Shown: positions 11,463-22,331 of the stretch, piece by piece
How the letters are laid out: every line of letters starts with the position of its first letter
Position numbering within the stretch: the stretch's first letter is position 1
DNA from: Dipteris shenzhenensis
Taxonomy: Eukaryota; Polypodiophyta; Polypodiopsida; Gleicheniales
NCBI GenBank assembly: GCA_047967505.1
Contig: CM106539.1
Direction: 5' to 3' (one strand)
Length of the DNA: 64,000 nt
Made by a program: the position numbers and the translations under genes
Notes under the pieces: model-generated
The model's database searches: none
Told to the model about the DNA's origin: nothing
What the model saw: only the letters and a program-made list of their open reading frames with translations

Positions 11463-11789
11463 TTGGAGTTTCGGAGTGTGTGTGTGTGTTGGAAAGATAG
11501 AAATCAGAGAGTCTTTGGTGATCTATTTTTTCTGGTTTTGTTTTCTTTCATCGTTCTTTGCAACAATTGCTCTTTGATTGTCGGCAAACTCACTACATAG
11601 ACTATGATGTATACTTGTCCTATATGGAGAATTTCTCTTAATGTACTTTTTTAGCTTCCGAGTTTTTGGATAGCTACGTTGTAATATAAAGTATTCAAAG
11701 TTTTCACTAAAAGGTGTGTGTGTATGTGTGTGTGTGTTTGTGTACCATGCTGCTTTCTTTCCATCCAGTTCCCCATTTGTTTACTGATC
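11463..11789. repeat. Short GT-rich microsatellites in unassigned sequence
   Basis: GT/TG runs occur at about 11476-11493 and 11714-11741. No gene or terminal repeat was recognised in between. Confidence 0.5.
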
Positions 11790-12424
11790 TTCCTCTTCTA
11801 GGTTGATCGAGGCATCCCGGCTTATTCTACTTTCTCCTTTGCGGATCTCATTGCCAAGAAAGCTTATCATCTTCTTCTACTACAGCCAAGCCATGGATTC
11901 ATAAGTGGGGTCTTTCTATTTGGCATCTTGACAAACCACTTGCTTGGTGAAGGGTTTGTCTTGGCCGTATTTGGAACACTAAGGTCCCGCTTTGACAATG
12001 GCTTTTTTAATGGTAGTGTTTGGTTGGTGCTTTGCTAGTGGGTTCTTTCTTGGCTGCTAGGCACATTACTTCTTTGCATTGCCCATCTTGTTTGCATCTA
12101 CGGGAGACAGTCCTTCATCTATTCTGGACTTGTCTGGCTACCCGTGACTTTCGTCTCAGATTGGAGACATATCTTTGTGCCCGTTTTCCTCGTATTACTT
12201 TTGGTAGGAAGTATTGGTTGTTTGGGAGATATACCACCACCCCCGACTACATTCAATTTTTTAGTCAGTGTTGTTATTGGGCTCTATGGTCATTATATAA
12301 TGCCTATACTTCTTGGCTCTATGGACACTTTGCTGTGGATGTTTATCATTTCTTCCGTTCCTCCTTGCTTTGTTCTCTGCAGGATGCACGTTGCATGGGA
12401 GATCTTTCAGTGGCCCAGCTAGAA
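11790..12424 (+). pseudogene. LINE ORF2 C-terminus of a different family (zf-RVT domain)
   Basis: The frames contain the zf-RVT pattern: a WNTKVPL-like block near 11970, then RHITSLHCPSCLHLRETVLH and LFWTC (12060-12140). The spacing CPSC-x9-HLFWTC is that of plant non-LTR reverse transcriptase zinc-binding domains, but the residues differ from the main family in this window. Upstream frames are broken. Its last 135 codons are in frame with the following copia fragment, forming one 294-codon ORF (12020-12904). Confidence 0.65.
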
Positions 12425-12931
12425 GTGTTTTTAGCTCTCATTCCTATTCAGCTTGATAATGGGAAAGCTAAGTATATCCGAGATGTTTGGTATGTTCTAG
12501 ATTTAAGGCAAAATCGGATTTCAGTTTCAAACATTGCCCATGATCAACATATGTTAGTCGAATTTCAGGATAACCAATGCAGGATCAAGGATCCAAAGAA
12601 AGGGTATGAGGTTGTAGCAACAGGCACATATGACAGAGGCTTATACAAGCTTGATGCTCAGTCTTATGATCAGAAGGTATTGGCTGTAGCAAACACTTCC
12701 CAGGCTGATTTATGGCATGCCACGTTTGGACATGCCCATCACAGGGCATTGTCCTACTTGTACAACAATAATATGACTCAGGGAATGCCAAAATTACAGC
12801 AACCAGCAAATGAAGTGTGTGAGGGGTGTGCACTTGGCAAATTGCATCGCTTGCCATTCTGTAAACAAGGCAAGAATTGGGTCAAGGCAATCAGAGTGTT
12901 GTAGATAGTGCACAGTGATGTATGTGGCCCC
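12425..12931 (+). pseudogene. Ty1/copia fragment: GAG-pre-integrase and integrase start (copia B)
   Basis: Begins abruptly in a protease-to-integrase linker (KAKYIRDVWYVLDL, NRISVSN). It runs through the GAG-pre-integrase block (LWHATFGHAHHRALSYL, CEGCALGKLHRLPF). After a TAG at 12902-12904 it reaches VHSDVCGP, the conserved start of the copia integrase core. There element A interrupts it (insertion point after GCCCC at 12927-12931). The continuation was not found in the window. Confidence 0.8.
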
Positions 12932-13255
12932 TAAAGAGATCTAGTAGCTAGCTAGGAACGGAATGGAAATGTGGAAAGCATAATGAAAAGCAAAATGGAA
13001 AGGAAAATGAAAAACTAGTGCTAGGCAATGATAACCAAAATACTCACATGTAGATAGCTTGATGTTGATTGATATCAAAAGACTCAAGACAAGTACAACA
13101 CTATATAGTGTGACACTAGACTCTAGAAAGCCATAGTGTATATGGGATAACTTCCAATATGACATGTGGCATGTCTAGGACTCACTAGACTATAAAACAC
13201 CCCCTAGACACCTAGTACACTCATTTTTGACTCACTTTGGCTTCATATTCCAACA
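12932..13255 (-). repeat. 3' LTR of element A
   Basis: About 324 bp. On the minus strand it begins TGTTGGAATATGAAG immediately after a G-run polypurine tract (plus strand CCCCCCATGAAGG, 13256 onward). It ends in sequence matching ...CTCTTCA of its partner with one changed base. Confidence 0.85.
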
Positions 13256-14838
13256 CCCCCCATGAAGGCAAGGTGAGAGACTACTGGAATGGAACCAAGA
13301 ACAGAACATGACAATGACGGTCATCAGAACTGTGCATGCCGGTCTAGAACTAGACATGGTTCCTACACAATCTCAAAGGCAAGTGAGCATGGCTCAAAGA
13401 CTAGTGAGCATAACATATAAATCTCATCTAGCATGGCTCAGAGGCTCATCATGCATGGATGCATGACCAACTTAGAGCTCTAGGAGACTAATGCACCAAC
13501 ATCCTGGAACTCTCAAGCCAGGCCTAATAAACAAATAGACCTATCAAAGCCAATACACATGGCTCCCACAGTACATCCTCCCTTGGCTTCATAACAGGAC
13601 ATGTTAGGATGCCACACACCAAAAAAATAGGAAAACCAATACATCTTTTTAGGAGGACTATCCAAGGCAGAGGACCTTTAGACTCAATGAAAACCAAACA
13701 CTAAATACATATCATTTTAGGGGGACTACCCAAGGCAGAGGACCCCAAAATACATCAAGCATGTAGTAATAAATAAAAATATCTCTTTGTGAAAGAGATG
13801 TCCTCCAAGTAGCTAATGCACATGTGTGCACATCCCTGCGAGTTGATGATGATGTCAATGAAGTGCTAGGTAGGAATGCCCCAAAATATGTGTCGGTGAA
13901 GTCCATGGGTAGCTACATGGAGCAATTACATGATGACTCTCAAAATGCAGGAAGAAGAGTCACCAATGTCGAAGTAGAAGCCTCAGGTACCACGACCAAT
14001 CGGAAAGTCAATCAATGCGAAGTACCTCAGGCACCGATCGAATAAGCAATGTTGAAGAAGTCACTTGTTGATGTAGAGTGGTCTACATCAAGCTCGGTGT
14101 AATACACTAATCAGAGAGATCACTGTAGTGGAGTGTGTCGGAGTAGTATGAGAGAACTCACATTTAGCTTGAAAAGTCTTCACCAAAGTTTGGAGTAATC
14201 ACGTGAAGGAGTCACCGCAATGTAATGTCAAGAGCTCACATCAAGTGGCGGGTAGAGAAGATAGAGGCAGCGTGGACAATAGCTCCAAGAGAATGACGAA
14301 CAGAATGCGGGCACGAACTTGCGGGCAACAACTCCAAGAGAATGTCAGGCAGAAGGAGCAAATGACGGGCTGGAGCAGAGGTCAACAATGAAGAGGATGG
14401 ACACGTTGAGCTGGTTGTATCATGCTTGGGCTGTCAAATTATTGAGCTCCAGAATAAAATTCGCGCGCAGAAACAAATTTCGTCACTTCTTGCAAGGGCT
14501 GTAACTTTTCACAGAAAACTCGGATTGAAAACTCGGATTGCAATGATTTAAAAACTAAATTTCTAGTACTCAAGGTCCTCTACAACTTTGCTGAAGACAC
14601 AAAGCCATGATTCTGCCTCTAGCTCCAGATAGAAGTATCACATCATCCGTAGGTCACAGAAAGATGTAGCTGAAGGAAGGAGAAGAGAGGTGGCAGATCA
14701 TGGCGTGGAGAAGAGAGCTCAAGGAAGGAGAGAAGAGGGCAGCCTTCCAAGGAGGAGGAGTTAGAGTAGCTTCATTGGCCTCCCTCACCTCAACCTCTTG
14801 GAAGGGAAAGGGAAAGAGAGAGCAAGGCTAGGAACATG

Positions 14839-14850
14839 GCTCTGATACCA
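14839..14850 (-). other. Primer binding site of element A
   Basis: Plus strand GCTCTGATACCA, complementary to the initiator-Met tRNA 3' end, two bases from the LTR end at 14853. Confidence 0.9.
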
Positions 14851-14852
14851 TA

Positions 14853-15151
14853 TGAAGAGATCTAGTAGCTAGCTAGGAATGGAATGGAAATGTGGAAAGC
14901 ATAATGAAAAGCAAAATGGAAAGGAAAATCAAAGAACTAGTGCTAGACGATGATAACCAAAATACTCACATGTAGATAGCTTGATGTTGACTGATATCAA
15001 AAGACTCAAGACAAGTACAACAATATATAGTGTGACACTAGACTCTAGAAAGCCATAGTGTATATGGGATAACTCCCAATATGACACGTGGCATGTCTAG
15101 GACTCACTAGACTATAAAACACCCCCTAGACACCTAGTACACTCATTTTTT
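14853..15151 (-). repeat. 5' LTR of element A, truncated by LINE insertion
   Basis: Matches the 3' LTR at 12932-13255 closely, but stops at TACACTCATTTTT, where an 11-T run (15146-15156) marks the poly(A) end of the minus-strand LINE. The first 25-30 bases of the LTR are therefore missing here. Confidence 0.85.
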
Positions 15152-15254
15152 TTTTTCATGAAAAAGACTTCTATTAAGTAAGAACAAAAACCCGCGAGAG
15201 CAAGCTCAAAGCGGAATACATCATGAAATCATGAGGATAATAATAAAAAACCCC

Positions 15255-18200
15255 TCAGAGTGAGGTGGAAAGAAACCAAGGCTGAGGCTGAAAGTGCCAT
15301 CTCAACCGTGTAGTAGATTCAAAGAAGAAAGGAGAATCCTTCCATTCCCTGAAGAAAGAAGCCCTCCTAGCAGAAGCTGCACGGGAGTCCCCTTGCATAC
15401 CCGTCCATACGGCCATCAGAGTGTGTACGATGTCTGTCTAGATACTAGCCAATGTGTGCGAGGGATGAACCTGAGTACCCTCCATAGCCTCTGTGCATCT
15501 GGCTCTCCAGATATGTCAGGCTGCTATGCTCGCTATAATCTCCCAAGAAGTATCCACAGAGGCATGTACAGCTGTAAAAGGACAGTGTGGAACCACATCC
15601 AACGAGCAGAACTCAACCCGATGACGTCGAACCGAAATGGCCCGAGAGGAGTCAAGTCCCTCATAGAAAACCTGAGGTCCTGTAAGAGAAAGCCAAGCCA
15701 TCGAGCCCCAAGTCATAAAAAGTGGGGAATGGGCAAAGTGACTGAAGATCTTGGCTATCCCCATCCAAATCAATCTCGCCTGTCTGCAATCCCATAAGCA
15801 ATGCTGAATAGACTCCGAAGCAGAAAGGCAACGAGGGCAACTAGGGTCGGCTCCGAATCTGGACCTCCAAAGGTTCACTGCAATCCCTCCATGAATAGAA
15901 AGCCAAAAGAAGATAGTGATCTTTCTATTCCTGTGGGATTTCCAGAGCCTCCTCCAGAAATACCTCTGCTGATCCGCAGTAATACCAAAAGTCTCCCAAT
16001 GAGGAACTCTGGAGGGTCTCCAGCCTCTACTACTGAGCTGAAATCTCCTAGCATTACTGACCGTGTAACGAAAGAAGGGGATGGTCTTCTCTCGATGCCC
16101 CGCGTCAATCCACTCCCACTCTCCGGGGTCCCACTGTAAATACCTGATGGGAACTCCTCCATAGAGCCAAAGTCTCCAAGACCCGGTGGAGAGTAACTGG
16201 GGGTCAGGGTCTAAGAACCACTCTGAATCTGATCCCTGCATCAAGAGGCCTACGACCCTGATAGGCTGAAAAGCAGACTCAAGCAAGATATCATCTGTAG
16301 ATCTGAGCAATCTGCCACCATCCTGGACACTGAAAACCAAAGCATCCTCCTGTGCATCTCGGAAGGCTAAGACCTGAAGTGGAACCCCGCCTCTCGAGAA
16401 AGTACCTGCCCAAGTGGAGGAAGTGAGAGGCATATCATCTGTGTCTATCCAAGCCTCTGGAAGGGCTGTCTCAATCTGCAAGATCCTCCCTGCACTCCCT
16501 CTGAGATGTCCTGTCAACCTTGACTTGGTTTCCTCTGGAAGCCTACGGAAAGCTTTCCAAGATCCCAAAGAAGAAGCAGGTCCCCTCTCCCACCTAGCCC
16601 ACTGCATGTAGAGTGAGGCACCCAGTGGTCTGCCACGATCATCTAAAATAATGTCGTTCCACATGATGGGCTGCCTATCAATCTCTTCCCGGGAGGAAGG
16701 AGGAATCCTCCGAAGAGAGCTTCTGAAACTAGCCCAAGCTTTCAGAATGGCAACCATGAGAGGGGATGAAGGTGATCTGAGGTGTGCTGAGGTGAAGATC
16801 CATCTAACACTGCTCATCCAGTCTCCTCCTGAGGAAGGTATGCACCTCTGTATGCTGCTGATAAGAAAGTCCTTCCACGGTTCCTGTCCTGGCATAAGTC
16901 CTCGCACCACTATCTTGCAAAGTAAAGCTCTGCACTGTAAATCTGGATCAATAATATTGAGACCCCCATCCTGTGTAGGGAGGATGAGGGTCTCCCAAGC
17001 CACTCTGGCTAAGGCATCTGCTGTGCCATCAAGCCCACTCCAGAGAAAGTTCCTGATCGGTCTTCTGAGCTGAATGATGCAGTCCCTAGAACAGCACCAA
17101 CATGAACAAATAAACCAGGCAATGGCCAGAAGGACCTGGTTGACCACCACAACTCTAGAGGCAAGATCCAGCTTGGCTGAGCTCCAAAAGAGAAGCTTCC
17201 TTCTGATGCTCTCCAACACGGGAGCAAACTGCTGCGTGGTAGAAATACCCAAGCCGACCTGGCAGCCCAAATACCTGATAGGCACACCCCTCTGAACCCA
17301 AGTGAACCCTATGTCAAGCCCCCAAACTGGAGTGTCCTCATCACTGATCCAAAAGCCATTGGATTTATGCCAATTTATCTGCGCCCCTGCCGCCAAGCAA
17401 AATAAATCCAATGCTGTCCTGAAAGAAGTCAATGTCTGTGGAGAGGCATCCAAATAAATCGCTGTGTCATCAGCCAACTCACTGTCAAGCAGCTCCTCTT
17501 CTCTTCTGATGGGAAGTCTCAGCCCAAAGATGTCAGCTTGAGATCTTACATAGATGCTCATAGTTTCGGCCACGAATAAAAAAAGGAAAGGAGCAAGGGG
17601 GCATCCCTGACGGACTGATCTCGAAATCTGAAATCTCTCACCCCTTACCCCACCAATAAGTACCTGGCTATGGGCTGATCTGTACAAAGAGGAAACACCT
17701 CTGATCCAAACATCAGTGAATCCAAAGCGTAGAAGGGTGCCCTCCAAAAAACTCCAATCTACTCTGTCATAAGCTTTTTCAAAATCCAACAGTAGAATGG
17801 CAAGATTCTGGCCACTCTGCATGGCCCACTCTGAAGCTTCCCAGAAAGAAAAAATGTTATCAAAAATACTTCTGCCATGCACAAATCCCGTCTGAGTGTC
17901 ATGAATAAGATCAGGGAGAAGTGGCTGCAATCGGAGGCTGATAGCCTTGGCCAGAATGTTGTAACAAGTCCCTAGAAGTGTGATAGGCCTCCACTGGGAC
18001 AATAAATTTCTGGGATAAGGTGGATGAGGCCCTCTGTAAGCGACTCAGGCATCTCGCCAGAGTCCCAAATGGCCTGCATGGCTGAAGTAATATAGTCTCC
18101 AATCATATCCCAAAATGCAATGAAAAAAGACGGGGTGAGGCCATCTAAACCTAGACAGCTTGCCCTTGTGAAGGGCTGAAAGTGCAGTCCTGAACTCTGT

Positions 18201-19585
18201 GTTGGTGAAAGGTGCGTCAAGTAGAACATGCATATCATGATTCACCAACACTGGGATACTCTGCCAAATAGCCTGTCTAGCATCCTCTATATCGTGTGTC
18301 TCAGGATCAGCAGTAAGGAGGGTGGCATAGAAATCTGAAGCTATGCGTAAGACGTCATCTGGCTCTGTCTGTAAAACTCCATGTGAGTCAATAAGCTGAG
18401 ATACACTCTCTCTACTATGTCTAGGGCCAAGAGTAGAGAAAAAGTGTTTATTGACTCTACCACCCATCTGAATCCAAAAGGACTCCCGTGCATGAAAGGC
18501 ATACTCTGCTCTCTGATCAAGCAATAACTGCGAGCCCTCGCTGCAGCAAGGCGCTCCTGAATCCAAGCATCTGAAGGCCGTTTCTGCTCTTCCCTCTGCA
18601 AGGCTGATAACTGCTGGCGAACACCAATCTCACGTCTGAGAATATCTCGCCTCCTGGTAGAAGCAACTGAGCAGTAAAAGTCGCTAATACCAGAGAGGGC
18701 TGCGGCTAAATGTGATGGATGTGGCTGCCCACCCTGGACATGAGCAAACCATATCCGTAGGGCTGCCTCCGTAAGGTCCTCCTCTGTGTAAAAGGCATCT
18801 GGAATCCTGATGCTGGCAGATCGGCCTCTCAAGTGAGGCTCTGAGATAGCCAGAACAACAGGGAAATGGTCTGAGGTGGAAACCCCCGCAGCAATGCATA
18901 CCGATCCACCTCTGTCTAGTGCCCAGTCATCTACATAAAATCTGTCAATGCGTGCATGAATAGGCATCTGTTGTCTCCTGTTCGACCAAGAGAACAGGAG
19001 GGACTGTGGCTGAATAAGAAAGGCATCATCACACCAAGTATCTCTGCCACAGAAATGGAAAAGGAAGGCATCCCAAGCTGCTCTCTCCAAAGAGTGAAGT
19101 CCGCCTTCTCTACCCCCTTTTTTGTCTGAAGGTAACTCGACCATGTTAAAGTCACCTCCAATCACCCAAGAATCCACAATGGGGGCCCAGGAGAGCAAAG
19201 TCTTCCACATAAGGACACGTTCCCCTCTAATGTTGGAGGCATATAGGTTGAGGAAGCCAACCTTACGCCCTCCAATCAAAAGAATAATCCACTGAGCTCT
19301 AGAGGGGATAATGACTCCGTGCCCAACAACTAAGGGGAGAACCGACTGCGAAACTGAAATAGAAGTGCCTCCCCTAGTGCCCAATGCAGGTGACCAAAAA
19401 GTATGGCCTGAAAGCAACTTGCCTGACTTGGCACAATCTCTATAATCCAGCTTGTGCTCTTGAATAAATAATATATCAATGGGACCCCCAGTAACACCTG
19501 GATGAAGCTGATCCCGGATCAGCTGTCTACGGCGGCGATGTGGGATGCCACCTAGGCCCTGTATGTTCCAACTGATAATCCTCAT
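15255..19585 (-). pseudogene. LINE ORF2: AP-type endonuclease, reverse transcriptase, zf-RVT
   Basis: Starts MRIISWNIQG. The endonuclease shows WN near the start, IQEHK (Glu), GGDFN and TSDHFPV, the conserved metal/catalytic positions of the EEP fold, so the protein would nick target DNA at T-rich sites. RT follows with motif A (DFEKAYD), RQGCPLAPF and LADD (17466-17477), then zf-RVT near 15830. The region from 18002 to 15516 is open for 828 codons. Lesions: a frameshift near 18530, another near 18160, a 10-bp deletion near 18010, TGA at 15516-15518 and TAG at 15438-15440; both stops replace Trp. A functional copy would be about 1440 residues. Confidence 0.9.
19582..19585 (-). promoter_or_regulatory. 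ATGA overlap of ORF1 stop and ORF2 start
   Basis: On the minus strand the four bases ATGA serve as the ORF2 ATG and the ORF1 TGA. The same arrangement is at 45296-45299 in another copy. Stop-start overlaps like this permit termination-reinitiation in some LINEs; that use here is inference. Confidence 0.75.
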
Positions 19586-21145
19586 CGACGGGAGGATGTA
19601 GAGTGAAACACCTTACCCGACCTAGTGGCGGAAACAAACCCCTCAACAGGGGAAGACCTCCTGCTCGAGGAAGGAGGGAAGGAACCCAGTGGTGGAAAGT
19701 CAATAGGGGAAAGAATCCTGGCACCTGAAGAAGAAGCCCTGTCAATAGGAAACCCAACCACTGGCTCCCCAAAAGTAGCGGGCACAAACTCCTCCTCTGG
19801 GAAATCTGAACTCTCTGCCAAGGCTGAAAACGAGTTCCTGTGGAGCAATCCAGACACCGGAGTACGAAGGATCCCTTGTGAGGGAAGAGGATCAACAGTG
19901 TAAGCTATCCCCTTCCCCCTATCCAAGGGAGGGAGTGAGGAATGCTCTTTACCCTGTGTCTGCCCAGCCGCAGAGATCTCTCCGTCCTCAAGAGGAACAT
20001 CTGGCACTGCTGGATCTAAGGAAGAAGCTGCAACTGGGGAGGAGGTCGAAGCTTCAGCGTCTCGGACTGTGCAAGGTGAGACAGGAAGGACAGCTCGAGG
20101 TGAAGCAGAGTCTACTAAGGTACCCTCGTGAACTGAAGGAGGGACCTGCACACGTACTGGAACCCACTGTAAAGCGTCGCGTGTGCCTGAGGGAGGTGGG
20201 GGTTGAGGAGCAGGTGAAGGACCTGTACCACCCCCCTGTCGAGGCCGAGGAATAGGTACTGGACCTGTACCACCACCTGACTGAGCAGGACCGCCACGTG
20301 AAGAACGAGGAGCAGGAGCTGGACCTGTACCACCCCTCTGGCGAGGTCGAGGGGCAAGTGCCGGGTCTAATCCCCCCCCTTGTCCCCCCTGTCGAAGCAA
20401 GCCCTGAGGTGGTAGCTGTACCAGAGGGCTTCTTAGGCCTTTTCTTCTTCTTGGGGCAATCCCTGGCAAAGTGTCCCGCGGTCCTGCAAATCCTGCACTG
20501 GTCCTGCCTGCCTGAAATCTCCACTCTCTGGCGAAAAAAGGAACCATCCGGGCGCTGGATCATGACGTGGTCCATCTTGAGGTTAGGATCCTTGCAAAGG
20601 ACCCTAACTCTAGGAACCCCATCAGCCTTGGTTGCCTCTGCTGCAGTCAATGGCAACCCAGGGAGGGGTGGGATCTCAGCAACTGCGCCAAAATGCTCCC
20701 CAATAACAGAAAGAAGTCGATGGTAAACCTGGGGAAGCTCGGGGAACCTGATGAAGAGCGAGAAGATTTTCTTATCTGCCTCTACTGGGTCGAAACCAAG
20801 GTGAAAGGCTTCAAAGAAGATCTTCCTGTGTCCCAGGTGTAAAAACTCGGCCTTGAGCACAGTGCTCGCAGCCTCTGGAGTGTCAAAAACAACCTGGAAA
20901 AAACCTCGTCCCAGAAGGCGAACATCTAACAATCGAGGAGTGAGGTCTGGGGGGAGAGCCGCAAGCATCCAGTCTCTGGCTTGGGATCTGGAAGGGTGAG
21001 ACCCGAAGATGCGTGCTAGCAATGTGGTAGAGCACTCAATCTCTACATCCTTCTTGAGCTGCTGCAACTCGTCTTTAGAGAAAGTGATAGTTTTCGCGGC
21101 CGGTGGAGATGGAGTAGGATTGGCTGACGGGGTATCCATCGCCAA
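19582..21145 (-). pseudogene. LINE ORF1: RNA-binding protein with CCHC knuckle and proline-rich tail
   Basis: Starts MAMDTPSANPTPSPPAAKT and carries the DUF4283-like block found in plant LINE ORF1 (SKDELQQLKKDV ... HPSRSQARDWMLAALPPDL ... RGFFQVVF). A single zinc knuckle follows (CRICRTAGHFARDC). The C-terminal half is rich in Pro, Gly and Arg. The frame changes once between 20547 and 20054, most likely in a run of G near 20370, so as written the protein is split. The C-terminal frame ends SSRR-TGA with the TGA overlapping the ORF2 ATG. The product would coat LINE RNA in the ribonucleoprotein. Confidence 0.85.
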
Positions 21146-21880
21146 TCAAGGTGAGGAGGCCGACTCAAACAGAATAAAAGCTCTTTCCGTTCCAAAAAAG
21201 CTGCGGGGGGCAAGGGAGGGGAAAGGAGGCAAGGAGGAAGCAGGGGGGAAGGGGAGGGGAGGAGAGGGGCTGGGGCTGAGAGGGGAGAGGGGCAAGCTGA
21301 GAGGGAGGGAGGGGGAAAGGAGAGGAGAAGAAAGAGAGGAGTGAGAGGAAGAGAGGGGGCGGGAGAGCAAGCAGAGAGGGGGTGGGACAGCAGAGGGGAG
21401 GCGAGGGGCAAGCAAGGGAGGGGGCGGGACAGGGGGAAGGGGCGGAACAGCAAGGGGGAGGGGGCGGAGGCAGGGAGAGGGGGCGGAGCAGTAGGGGGGA
21501 GGGGGCGGAGACAGGGGGGAGGGGGCGGAGCAGCAGGGGGGAGGGGGCGGAGGCAGGGAGAGGGGGCGGAGCAGCAGGGGGGAGGGGGCGGAGGCAGGGA
21601 GAGGGGGCGGGATAGCAGGGGGGAGGGGGCGGAGCAGCAGAGGGGAGGGGGCGGAGGCAGGGAGAGGGGGCGGGACAGCAGGGGGGAGGGAGCGGAAGCA
21701 GGGAGAGGGGGCGGAAGGGCAGGGGGAGGGAACGAGGGACAGGCAGGGGGAGGGGGCGGAGCAGCAGGGGGGGAGGGGGGGGAGCAGCAGGGAGGGGCGA
21801 GGGACAGGCTGAGGGGAGAGAGAGACAGGCTGAGGGAGGGGGAGTAGCAGACCTTCCTTGCACTGTGGTTTATTTGGATG
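21146..21880 (-). repeat. LINE 5'UTR: G/C-run tandem-like repeats
   Basis: The plus strand is a polypurine-biased run of GGGGGAGGGGGCGGAG and CAGCAGGGGGGAGG blocks repeated irregularly from about 21240 to 21840. The transcribed strand is therefore C-rich with very few A residues. The long Pro/Ser/Leu-rich frames across it are composition artefacts. A comparable C-rich 5'UTR lies at 27250-27900 and a shorter one at 60340-60520. It probably houses the internal promoter, though no specific element could be pinpointed. Confidence 0.75.
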
Positions 21881-22021
21881 GCCAAAAATAGTTTTCAACT
21901 TAATTTAGTGACTATTAACACTAAAGAAAAAATTTGCAATGATTAAACAAAAAGGATCGAGCTGATGTAGCATATCCATTTATAATGAATGATATTCAAA
22001 GGCACCATTTTCGAGACAGGT

Positions 22022-22181
22022 TGTGAACACAAGTGAGCAAGAGTGCACACACAAGAAAGCTCCAATAGAAATGTTCAAATGAAGCAATACAAGTACTTGG
22101 TATATATAGTACCCAAGTACTACTGGTCAACCATAGGGTTGACTTTATGCCTACAACACCATATCTTTGTAATCTCTTACA
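22022..22181 (-). repeat. 3' LTR of copia C
   Basis: About 160 bp. On the minus strand it begins TGTAAGAGATTACAAAG after a GAGGGGGGATT polypurine tract and ends ...GTGTTCACA. It contains a TATATATA box. It is short for a copia LTR but matches the LTR at 51580-51729 in both ends and layout. Confidence 0.75.
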
Positions 22182-22331
22182 AATCCCCCCTCAAAGATAT
22201 GGCTGAAAGTACCCTGGAAACATCTCAGGTGTACCCTACAGTACCTAAAGTACCATGGTTGCACAAATTCATCCAGATGGATATGCAACCTATGGGAGTA
22301 CATGAAAACAATGTCATTGTGAATCACTTCA

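Larger units (their letters stand above)
12932..15151 (-). mobile_element. Non-autonomous LTR retrotransposon A (no gag or pol)
   Basis: On the minus strand: 5' LTR (15151-14853), a two-base gap, primer site, about 1.57 kb of internal sequence, polypurine tract, and 3' LTR (13255-12932). No frame in the interior resembles gag, protease, RT or integrase. The same interior, clearly alignable, recurs in element G (58785-60264), so the lack of coding sequence is a family trait. It must depend on proteins from another element, presumably a copia since the primer site is the same. Its 5' LTR is interrupted at 15146-15151 by the poly(A) of a LINE, and the missing start of that LTR is not beside the LINE's other end. 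Confidence 0.8.
15152..21880 (-). mobile_element. Nearly complete L1-type LINE (GC-rich 5'UTR, ORF1, ORF2, 3'UTR, poly(A))
   Basis: This is the only copy in the window with all parts in order: 5'UTR about 21880-21146, ORF1 21145-19582, ORF2 19585-15255, 3'UTR and poly(A) to about 15152. It shows that the ORF1/ORF2 junction is an ATGA overlap. The 5' boundary is set where the G/C-run sequence gives way to AT-rich sequence and is approximate. It inserted at the A-rich site of an LTR of element A. Confidence 0.88.

Noticed and set aside
15294-17295. Plus-strand ORFs of 65-167 codons opposite the minus-strand LINE.
   Set aside because: Antisense shadows of ORF2; the same shadows recur opposite other LINE copies, following the sense code.
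21043-21898. Several long Pro/Ser/Leu- or Gly/Arg-rich ORFs on both strands.
   Set aside because: They arise from the stop-poor G/C-run LINE 5'UTR, overlap in many frames and show no domain.
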